64,000 nucleotides of DNA from Litorilinea aerophila (GTDB lineage: Bacteria; Chloroflexota; Anaerolineae; Caldilineales; Caldilineaceae). Every line of letters begins with the position of its first letter. Positions within the stretch are counted from its first letter, which is position 1. The stretch spans positions 124,001-188,000 of the forward strand of contig NZ_VIGC02000012.1 of NCBI RefSeq assembly GCF_006569185.2, written 5' to 3'. The notes beneath the pieces were generated by a model, which was given only the letters and a program-made list of their open reading frames with translations, had not been told where the DNA came from and searched no databases. Made by a program: the position numbers and the translations under genes. Positions 12,690-19,953 of the stretch are shown here, piece after piece.

Positions 12690-13844
12690 CTACCCTCGCT
12701 GAAAGCGCTGTAGCCCAAAGGGGCGAATGATCTCCGGCGTCTCGCCGGTGCGAATCAGGTGGCTGATGGCCTGGGCGGTGACCGGCGCCAGGAGAATGCC
12801 GTTGCGATAGTGGCCGGTGGCCAGGATCAACCCCTCCACCGGCGTAGTCCCCAGGATGGGCGCGTCGTCCCGGCTGCCCGGCCGCAGCCCGGCCCAGGTC
12901 TCGACGATGGGCAGCTCGTCGATGGCGGGCAGGGTCTCCCAGGCACGGCGCAGCAGGTTGTACACGCCGCCTGCGGTGAGCCGGGCGTCGAAGCCCTTCT
13001 CCTCCACGGTGGCGCCGATGAGCAGCCGGCCGTCCTCGCGGGGGACCAGGTAGACATCCCGCCCCCAGATCACGTGGCGCAGCAAGGGTGGGTCCGTGGG
13101 CATCTGCAGGGCGATCATCTGCCCCTTGACCGGACGTACCGGCGGCCGGGCCTCCGGTGGAAGCCCGGCCAACCCGGCCGACCAGGCGCCGGCCGCGATC
13201 ACCACCACGGGCGCCGACAGGGTTTCCCCCGACTGCAGCCGGACGCCGCACACCCGGGGAGCGCTGTCGCCGGTTGTCACCAACACCTCGGCCACCTGGG
13301 TGCGTTCCCGCAGGGTGCCACCGGCGGCCAAAAAGGCCTTGCGCAGGGCCAGGATCACCTTGCGGTTGTCCACCTGGTGGTCCAGGGGGCTGTAGATGGC
13401 AGCCAACACGTGGCGGGTCAGGTGGGGTTCCCGCTGCCGGGCCTCCCGGCCAGAGAGCCAGCTCAGCTCCAGGCCCAGGCTGCGCTGGAACTCATACTGG
13501 AACTGGAGGCGCTCCGCCTGATCCCGGTCCACCGCCACGACCAGGGTGCCCTCCGTCCGATAGCCCACGTCGATGCCGCTGGCCTCCTGCAGTTCCCGGC
13601 TGAAGTCAGCCCAGCGGGCGCGGCTTTCCAGGAGCAGGGGCAGCAACGACTCCTCGCCGGGTTCTGCCTCCACCTGGGGAGCCAACATGCCGGCAGCGGC
13701 CCAGGTGGCTGCCGGCAAACTCCCGGGCCCCACCTCCCCCCGTTCCAGCACGGTCACCGGCTGGCCGGTCCGGGCCAGCTCCCAGCCGATACCCAGGCCA
13801 CAGATCCCGCCGCCCACGATCAGAACATGCTCAGGCCGCTGCAT
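12690..13844 (-). CDS. thiO: Glycine oxidase
   Basis: A 384-residue FAD-dependent D-amino-acid-oxidase-fold enzyme. ThiO oxidises glycine to the imine that ThiG uses for the thiazole ring in aerobic organisms. The FAD site is IVGGGICGLGIGWELA at residues 9-24; the C-terminal FAD region includes WAGLRPGSRDDAPILG and TGHYRNGILLAP. The use of thiO rather than thiH fits an oxygen-using organism. The ATG is preceded by GAGGAGGATCGC. The gap from cytX is 36 bases. Confidence 0.95.
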   Translation of the reverse strand: MQRPEHVLIVGGGICGLGIGWELARTGQPVTVLERGEVGPGSLPAATWAAAGMLAPQVEAEPGEESLLPLLLESRARWADFSRELQEASGIDVGYRTEGTLVVAVDRDQAERLQFQYEFQRSLGLELSWLSGREARQREPHLTRHVLAAIYSPLDHQVDNRKVILALRKAFLAAGGTLRERTQVAEVLVTTGDSAPRVCGVRLQSGETLSAPVVVIAAGAWSAGLAGLPPEARPPVRPVKGQMIALQMPTDPPLLRHVIWGRDVYLVPREDGRLLIGATVEEKGFDARLTAGGVYNLLRRAWETLPAIDELPIVETWAGLRPGSRDDAPILGTTPVEGLILATGHYRNGILLAPVTAQAISHLIRTGETPEIIRPFGLQRFQRG

Positions 13845-13854
13845 GGCACGCGAT

Positions 13855-13886
13855 CCTCCTCTTTTTCTATTTCCGTTTTTCTATTC
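13855..13886. repeat. 13-base direct repeat at the cytX stop codon
   Basis: On the minus strand AATAGAAAAA occurs twice, 13 bases apart, and the first copy contains the TAG stop of cytX. It occupies the same position relative to the gene as the other short repeats in this operon. With only two copies, chance is possible. Confidence 0.4.
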
Positions 13887-15233
13887 CCGCCCGAGATGGG
13901 GACCGGCCAGCCGGGCCAGGAGCAGATAGAGCAGGAAGGCCACGGCAAAGCCGGGGATGGATGCGCCCAGCCAGGGCAGTCCCCGGGCGATGGCGTGATA
14001 GACCACCACGCCTACCAGCCAGGCGCCCACGCCCAACCAGTTGACGCCACCCCGATACCAGTACGGCCCTTCCTGCCGGTAGAGGGCGTCCACCTGCAGC
14101 CGCCGCCCGCGCACCACAAAGTAGTCCGCCGCCAGGATGCCGAAGAGGGGCACGAAGACCGACCCGATAAGGAGCAGGAAGTCGAAGTAGCGGCCCATGG
14201 TCAGGAAGGCGGCCAGGCCCAGGGAGACCAGGCCGATGATCACCACCAGCAGCCGCTGGCTCACCTGGGGGAAGACGTTTTGAATGGTCACCGCCGCGGA
14301 GTAGATGTCCGCGAAGGCGTTGTCCGTTTCATCCACCAGGATGACCAGCAGGGCCAGCGCGCCGCCGGTGAGGGCCATGATGGCCGTGGCCAGGTGTTCT
14401 GGCGTGGGCTCGCTCACCTGCAGGGTGAGGATAAAGAGCGCGCCCAGCCCATAGAACCAGATGTTGGCCAGGCCGTAGCCCAGGAAGGTTCCCCAGAAGG
14501 AGCCCCGGGAGCTGCGGGCAAAGCGGGTGAAGTCGCAGACCAGGGGCAGCCAGGAGATGGGCATGGCCACCACCAGGTCCACGCCCAGCCAGAAGGGCAT
14601 GTCGCCGGTGCCCGGCTGCCGCCACAGCGCCCCCAGGTCGTACTGGGTGAAGAGGGCGTAGGTCATCCACAGGGTGACGCCGTAGACCAGCCAGACGCCG
14701 AACTTCTCCAGCCACTCCCGAACCACCACCAGCGGCCCGCCCAGGGCCAGCAGGATGCACCAGGCGGCGAAGATCACCAGCCACACGCCATAGCCCGAGA
14801 CCCCCCACAGGGCCAGGCTAATGCGCTCGGCGGCCAGGGCCATGACCCAGAACTCGAACGCAGTCCAACCGATGAGCTGGATGAGGTTGAGGAGGCTGGG
14901 CAGGTAGGAGCCCCGGGTGCCCAGCACCGGCCGTAGCAGGACCATGGTGGGCACGGCGTGGTCGCTGCCGGCCACGCCGGTCAAGGCCAGCAGGAGGTTC
15001 CCCAACAGGGTGCCCAGCCCGATGGCCAGCAAGGCCTGGCCCAGGCTCAGGCCCGGCACCAGCAGCGCTCCGGCCTCCAGCACCAGCAGTCCTACCCCCA
15101 GGCTGGACCAGAGCACGAAGAAGTCCAGAAAACGGAGAATGCGGAAGTCGGGGGTGACGGGACGGATGCCCCACTCCGGAGGTGCCTGGAGTTTGGGCAA
15201 AAAGGTGCGTCCCACGGTTTGTTGTGATTCCAT
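13881..15233 (-). CDS. cytX: NCS1-family permease, probable hydroxymethylpyrimidine transporter
   Basis: A 450-residue membrane protein with about 12 helices of the cytosine/purine/thiamine permease (NCS1) family. Features include WSSLGVGLLVLEAGALLVPG near the start and NIWFYGLGALF in the middle. Placement as the first gene after a TPP riboswitch, followed by thiamine biosynthesis and salvage genes, points to CytX, an HMP importer; thiamine itself is an alternative substrate. The start at 15233 is preferred because AAAGGAG lies eight bases before it. Confidence 0.87.
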   Translation of the reverse strand: MESQQTVGRTFLPKLQAPPEWGIRPVTPDFRILRFLDFFVLWSSLGVGLLVLEAGALLVPGLSLGQALLAIGLGTLLGNLLLALTGVAGSDHAVPTMVLLRPVLGTRGSYLPSLLNLIQLIGWTAFEFWVMALAAERISLALWGVSGYGVWLVIFAAWCILLALGGPLVVVREWLEKFGVWLVYGVTLWMTYALFTQYDLGALWRQPGTGDMPFWLGVDLVVAMPISWLPLVCDFTRFARSSRGSFWGTFLGYGLANIWFYGLGALFILTLQVSEPTPEHLATAIMALTGGALALLVILVDETDNAFADIYSAAVTIQNVFPQVSQRLLVVIIGLVSLGLAAFLTMGRYFDFLLLIGSVFVPLFGILAADYFVVRGRRLQVDALYRQEGPYWYRGGVNWLGVGAWLVGVVVYHAIARGLPWLGASIPGFAVAFLLYLLLARLAGPHLGRE

Positions 15234-15383
15234 TGACGCTGCTCCTTTCCTGTGCATTCATGTTGCTGTTCATGCTCCAGGTAGCAGCGTTCAGGGAGTC
15301 GGGCACCTGCCCCGGTTGTCCAGGCGGAAGGTGGCCCGAACGGCGTTGGAGGAAGGCAAGGGGCTCTTCAGGTACGGGGCAAC

Positions 15384-15416
<33 letters not shown>

Positions 15417-15422
15417 CTCCAA

Positions 15423-15521
<99 letters not shown>

Positions 15522-15638
15522 ATGAACAACAGGTTCGGTTGGTATGGTGCGGAGGCTCAAACGACCACCGGAGGAAACCGCCAGGCTCCTCCGGCCGATA
15601 TGTTTGAACCCGGATGCCGATACCGGTATGACCCTTTC

Positions 15639-15668
15639 AGTCTAGCAGCCTGGTTGCCGTGATGTCAA
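15639..15668 (-). promoter_or_regulatory. Predicted promoter of the thiamine operon
   Basis: On the minus strand a perfect -35 TTGACA (15663-15668) and a -10 TAGACT (15639-15644) are 18 bases apart. Initiation near 15632 would give a leader of about 400 bases. The first 110 bases, before the aptamer, contain a further dyad (CCGGAGGA with TCCTCCGG, near 15570-15600). Confidence 0.7.
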
Positions 15669-15751
15669 ATTGTGGTGTCAAACTCGAAGGGAGAGGGCGC
15701 CGCCCCAAGGTGGCGGCAGAAGTCAACGGTATGGTCAATCATGGGGTTTCC

Positions 15752-16399
15752 TCAAGTCGTTGAACCGTTGGAACGTTCTAACGTTCCAACCACCCAGCGG
15801 CGGATCTCTGCGGCACAGGCAGCCACCGGGCGGTCGGTGGTGTCCAACAGGCGGACGGGCGGAGTCTGCCGGGGACCTTCCTGACGGAGCCAGCGGTTGA
15901 AGGCCACCTGTTGGTCGATGAAGGGGGCATTGCTACAGTTACGCCAGTCTGGCCGTGCCCGCAGCCGCTCGGCCAGCACCTGGTCGTCACAGACCAGGGC
16001 CAGGATGTGCAGCGCCGAAAAGTAGCGGGCTTCCACACAGGCGGTGAGATTGGCGGGCACGGCCAGGCCCGCGCCGGCCAGCAAGACGGGCCGCCCCGAC
16101 TGGCCGATGTTCTTGCACAGCCGCAGCCAGAGGTTGGTGTACTTGGGCCACTGTTCCGGCGCGGCGAACTCATCCATCCAGAGGATGTCCGAATCCAGCA
16201 CCACCACCTGGGGAAGCGTGTGGACCAAAGCGGCGACGAGGGTCGACTTGCCGCTGCCGGACGCGCCGCCCAGCACGAACAGGGGTTGCTGCAGGAAGGG
16301 GTGGCGGTGGCCACATTCGGGGCAGATGGCGTCGGGCCCGGCCGGATCCACCACCTTGTCCGCCCGGTACTGGCCACAGTTGATGCAGACGTTGAACAT
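15752..16399 (-). CDS. Zinc-ribbon P-loop ATPase/kinase-like protein
   Basis: A 215-residue protein. The N-terminus has two CxxC pairs (CINC near residue 4, CPEC near residue 26), which look like a zinc ribbon. A P-loop follows at about residues 44-51 ([10 protein letters not shown]), then VVVLDSDILWMD, as in small nucleoside or cofactor kinases. No specific family was recognised and the substrate is unknown. It begins 11 bases after the TIM-barrel gene and probably shares its transcript. The last residues, about GTLERSNGSTT, are encoded by an octamer repeat, so the C-terminus may be recent. Confidence 0.7.
   Translation of the reverse strand: MFNVCINCGQYRADKVVDPAGPDAICPECGHRHPFLQQPLFVLGGASGSGKSTLVAALVHTLPQVVVLDSDILWMDEFAAPEQWPKYTNLWLRLCKNIGQSGRPVLLAGAGLAVPANLTACVEARYFSALHILALVCDDQVLAERLRARPDWRNCSNAPFIDQQVAFNRWLRQEGPRQTPPVRLLDTTDRPVAACAAEIRRWVVGTLERSNGSTT
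15759..15790. repeat. Octamer repeat forming the 3' end of the ATPase gene
   Basis: On the minus strand four octamers GTTGGAAC, GTTAGAAC, GTTCCAAC and GGTTCAAC follow one another. The central pair is also a dyad. They are translated as the final residues of the ATPase, and the stop follows a few bases later. Confidence 0.75.
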
Positions 16400-16410
16400 G
16401 GCGGGCTCCG

Positions 16411-17364
16411 TCAGTCGGCCTTTGCCAGGCGGAGGACCCGACACACCTGCCCCCACGCCGCGGCGGGATCTTCGCAGGCTTCGGTGGTGCCGATCTGGCC
16501 CTCCCACGCCCAGACATAGATGGCGTCGGGCCGGGCCTGAACCAGCCGCTGGCCCTGGTCGAAGATGCGCGGCTCCCGGCCAGCCTGCACCCGCCAGCAC
16601 TGGAGCCATTCGTGGTGGACTTTGCCATGCTGTCGGGTCACATCCGTCATCTCCTGCAGCAGGGGCGTCATCTCGTCCAGGGGTCGATCGTTGTTGACCC
16701 AGTAGATGTCGGTGCCGATGTTGTCCAGGCTGTCGATGGCCGCGGCCGCGGCCCACATGGCCCGGTCCACCGGCATCAGACAACAGAGGGTCTCCAGGTG
16801 GGGATGGTGCGCCTTGCAGTAAGCGGCGATGGTGCGCACATAGTCGACGACGCAGCGCTGGCGAAACTCCTCCTGTAAGGGCTCGGGGGCGGCGGCCAGC
16901 TCTGCCCCGTCGTAGAGGGTGGCAAACTTCTCCCGACAGGCGGGACAGTAGCACGCCCGCAGGGGGGTGGGCTCGTCCACGAAGTAGCCGGCATAGCCCG
17001 CCTGGGCGATGATGTCGATCATCTCCTGGATGCGGGCCACCGACGTGGGATTCACGTAGCAGCCAGCCGGCCGGTGGCTGCCGTCGCGCCCCACCTGGAA
17101 GCACTCGGGGTGTTCCAGCAAAAACTGGCTGGAGCGGCCGCCGCCAAAGAGGTTCAGCGCGCCCCAGAAGATAGCCAGGGGACGCAGCCCGGCTTCCCGG
17201 GCGATGGAGGGGGTGAAGTGCACCTTGCCGGTGAAATGGACGAAGTCGTTCTCCTGCAGGCAGACCAACACGTCGTCGAGTTGTAACTCCTGCATGGCGC
17301 GCAGATCGGTCGCCAGGTGTTTGGGGTTGTGATGACCCATATAGGCCACGCCGGTTCGGATCAT
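16411..17364 (-). CDS. TIM-barrel glycosidase-like protein of unknown specificity
   Basis: A 317-residue soluble protein with features of TIM-barrel hydrolases: VAYMGHHNPKHLATDLRAMQ at the start, FVDEPTP near residue 145, and WVNNDRP and WEGQIGTTEACED later. The CYCPACREKF motif near residue 155 resembles one in neighbouring family 42-like proteins. The acidic residues in FVDEP and VWAWEG could be catalytic, but no family was firmly recognised. The ATG at 17364 has GGAGG four bases before it; a more upstream ATG has none. Confidence 0.6.
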   Translation of the reverse strand: MIRTGVAYMGHHNPKHLATDLRAMQELQLDDVLVCLQENDFVHFTGKVHFTPSIAREAGLRPLAIFWGALNLFGGGRSSQFLLEHPECFQVGRDGSHRPAGCYVNPTSVARIQEMIDIIAQAGYAGYFVDEPTPLRACYCPACREKFATLYDGAELAAAPEPLQEEFRQRCVVDYVRTIAAYCKAHHPHLETLCCLMPVDRAMWAAAAAIDSLDNIGTDIYWVNNDRPLDEMTPLLQEMTDVTRQHGKVHHEWLQCWRVQAGREPRIFDQGQRLVQARPDAIYVWAWEGQIGTTEACEDPAAAWGQVCRVLRLAKAD

Positions 17365-17830
17365 GGGGCCTCCAATTGGGGAAAGGGGATGGGAAATGGC
17401 TAGAACTGGGCTCCATTGTATCACCGCTACCTGGGGATAGGCTAGTGGGCGGTAGTACGTCCATCCACAGATGACGAGACGGGGGAAGGTCTCGCTGGGG
17501 CAGCAAATCCGTTCAAAGCGGATTCAAGCCAGGTGCCATCCGTGCCGTGGAGTGCGTTTTAACGCACCTGGGGTGTGCCAGCCGATGATTGAAATCATCG
17601 GCCCCAAGGCCGGCCACGATCTCATGCCACGGTCTCATGCAGAGCTCCCCAATGGGGCGGCTTCCGTGCCAGGGCCAATTTCTCCCTCGCGCAGAAATCG
17701 ATGTACACTAGGGAAAACCTCCTTAAGTTCCCTGCAACCACCACATTCACACGGAACATCAATCACACTGAACATGCGGCCAAGGTGCTCCCTGTAGCCC
17801 TTGACCGTCCATCCGCCAAAGGAGGAGCAC
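17365..17830. other. Divergent intergenic region with a palindrome cluster
   Basis: This 466-base gap separates the leftward TIM-barrel gene from the rightward GH42 gene. It holds three compact hairpins (17506-17524, 17552-17567, 17582-17601) and a direct repeat of CTCATGCC(A)-like words near 17620-17640. No gene is supported. A TACACT hexamer near 17715 could be a -10 for the GH42 gene, but its -35 is weak. Confidence 0.5.
17504..17604. repeat. Cluster of three hairpins
   Basis: AATCCG...CGGATT (17506-17524), GTGCGTT..AACGCAC nested in CCAGGTG...CACCTGG (17529-17571), and the nine-base stem CCGATGATT..AATCATCGG (17582-17601) lie side by side. The set resembles a REP-type or structured intergenic element rather than a single operator. 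Confidence 0.55.
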
Positions 17831-19918
17831 ATGACCACCCCGCCCTTGCCCCGTTTTCCCTACGGAGCCGTCTATTTCCGCAAGTCCAATCCCCCCCGGG
17901 AAGATTGGGAACGGGACTACCGCACTGCCTCGGAAGATGGGATGAATAGCTTCCGCCACTGGTTCCTCTGGTCCGCCGTGGAGGTGGAACCGGGCGTCTT
18001 CGACTGGTCCGACTACGACCGTCAGCTGGACCTGGCCGCCCAACACGGCATGAAGACCATCATCGCCGAATTCTCCATGGCGGCGCCCGAGTGGGCCTTT
18101 CGACGGTACGCCCATGCCCGCTACCAGACGCGCGAAGGGCAGCCGGTGGAAAGCCGGATGAGCGGCAGCTGTGTCACGGGCGGCTTCCCAGGCCTTTGCC
18201 TGGACAACGAAGATTATCGAGAGCTGGTGGCCAGCTTTCTGCACACCCTGGTCAACCGCTACAAGGATCACCCCGGGCTGGGCGGCTACGATGTCTGGAA
18301 CGAGTGCAACTTCGGCGAGGAGCTCTGCTACTGCCCGGCCACGGCTGCCGCCTTCCGCGCCTGGCTGCAGGAGAAGTACGGCGACCTGCGCGCCCTGGGC
18401 GAAGCCTGGCACCGCCACAGCTTCGCAGCGTGGGAAGATGTCTCCCCGCCTCGCCACCTGGGCCCCTACCCCCATGTGCTGGACTGGCTCCAATTTCGTA
18501 TCGACAACGCCTACCGCCTCATGGCCTGGAAGGTCGACCTGATCCGCCAGCTCGACCCGGTGCACCCCATCACCGCCCATGGCATCGTGGGCAGCCTGAC
18601 GGTCATGGCCCCCCGGGGCGCCGACGACTGGCGGGCCGCGGCCCAGGTGGACAGCTACGGCTACACGTGGGGCTCTTCACGCCATGGCGATGAGCCCTGG
18701 AAACAGTTCCACGCGGTGGACCTGGTGCGCGCGGCGTCTCGGGGCAAACGTTTCTGGCACGCAGAGACCTACGCCGGGCCGCTCTGGATGCAGCCCCAAG
18801 TGATCGGCAAACCACGGGACCAGGGCCGCATCGCCCAGCCGGAAGACATCCGCTACTGGGACCTGGTGAGCTTCATGTTGGGGGCCACGGGCATGTACTA
18901 CCTGCGCTGGCGTCCGCTACTGGACGGCCCCCTGTTCGGCGCCTTTGGCGCCTACGGCATGGATGGATCCCGCACGCCCCGCTCCGAGATGGTGAGCCGC
19001 ATCGGCCGCTGGGCCACTGCCCAGGACGAGCTATGGCGCTCCCGCCCCGTCCAGGGCGAGGTGGGCATCGTCTATGTGCCGGAGACCCAACTCTTCACCT
19101 ATGCCCAACAGGAGAGCACCGACTTCTACGCTCGCTCCATGCAGGGCGCGTACCAGGGCTTTTTCGACAACAACATCCAGGCCGACTGGGTGCACATCGA
19201 CGACATCGACAGCTACGACTTCCTCTACCTGCCCTTCCCGGTGATGCTGCCCCAGGCCGTCGCACAGCGGCTCAAAGAGTGGGTGGCGGCCGGCGGCACC
19301 CTGGTGGCCGAAGGGTGCCCGGCCTACTTCGGCGACCGGGGCCATGTGGGCCCCCACCAGCCCAATTTCGGGCTGGACGAGCTCTTCGGTTGCCAGGAGA
19401 GCTACGTGGAGTTCACGCCGGACCTGCTGGACGATCTGCGTTTCAACTTCAACGGCATTCCAGTTTGGGGTGGGATTTTCCTGCAGGCCTACCGGCCCAC
19501 CACCGGCACCGCCGTGGGCTGGTACGCCGATGGGCAGGTGGCCGCGGTCGAACACCGCTACGGCCAGGGCAAAACCCGCCTGGTGGGAACCATGGTGGGG
19601 GCCGGGCATGGCCGACACCCTGGCAACGGCTCGGCTCCCTTCTTCGCCGATTGCCTGGCCTTTGCCGGCAAGGCGCAACACATCCGCAGCAGCGATCCCC
19701 AGGTGAAAGCCCGGCTGCACCACGGCGAGGGCGGCACCTACCTGTGGGTGGCCAACCCCACCCGCCAGGAGCGACCGGTCCGCCTGTCCCTGAGCCCGGC
19801 GTGGGGACCCTTCCAGGGGAGCGAGACCTTGTGGGGTGCGCCAGCTGCCGTGACGGGACGGACGGTGGAACTCACCGCGCCGGCCCGGGACGTGACGGTG
19901 CTGCGGCTGGCCTCCTGA
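17831..19918 (+). CDS. Glycoside hydrolase family 42 beta-galactosidase
   Basis: A 695-residue retaining glycosidase. The catalytic barrel begins with FPYGAVYFRKSNPPREDW; the acid/base glutamate is in DVWNECNFG (about residue 159) and the nucleophile glutamate in WHAETYAG (about residue 315). A trimerisation-like Rossmann domain follows (VGIVYVPETQLFTYA onward) and a C-terminal beta domain ends the chain. No signal peptide is visible, so it should act inside the cell on imported galactosides. The zinc-site motif of the family is degenerate here (CYCPATAAAF). The start has AAAGGAGGAGCAC before it. Confidence 0.92.
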   Translation: MTTPPLPRFPYGAVYFRKSNPPREDWERDYRTASEDGMNSFRHWFLWSAVEVEPGVFDWSDYDRQLDLAAQHGMKTIIAEFSMAAPEWAFRRYAHARYQTREGQPVESRMSGSCVTGGFPGLCLDNEDYRELVASFLHTLVNRYKDHPGLGGYDVWNECNFGEELCYCPATAAAFRAWLQEKYGDLRALGEAWHRHSFAAWEDVSPPRHLGPYPHVLDWLQFRIDNAYRLMAWKVDLIRQLDPVHPITAHGIVGSLTVMAPRGADDWRAAAQVDSYGYTWGSSRHGDEPWKQFHAVDLVRAASRGKRFWHAETYAGPLWMQPQVIGKPRDQGRIAQPEDIRYWDLVSFMLGATGMYYLRWRPLLDGPLFGAFGAYGMDGSRTPRSEMVSRIGRWATAQDELWRSRPVQGEVGIVYVPETQLFTYAQQESTDFYARSMQGAYQGFFDNNIQADWVHIDDIDSYDFLYLPFPVMLPQAVAQRLKEWVAAGGTLVAEGCPAYFGDRGHVGPHQPNFGLDELFGCQESYVEFTPDLLDDLRFNFNGIPVWGGIFLQAYRPTTGTAVGWYADGQVAAVEHRYGQGKTRLVGTMVGAGHGRHPGNGSAPFFADCLAFAGKAQHIRSSDPQVKARLHHGEGGTYLWVANPTRQERPVRLSLSPAWGPFQGSETLWGAPAAVTGRTVELTAPARDVTVLRLAS

Positions 19919-19953
19919 CAAGCAGATCCGCCGCCTATCAGGAAAGGAGCACC

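Noticed and set aside
12759-14936. Open frame of 725 codons on the plus strand opposite thiO and cytX
   Set aside because: Both antisense genes are firmly recognised; the plus-strand product is a low-complexity Gln/His/Gly-rich shadow with no ribosome binding site.
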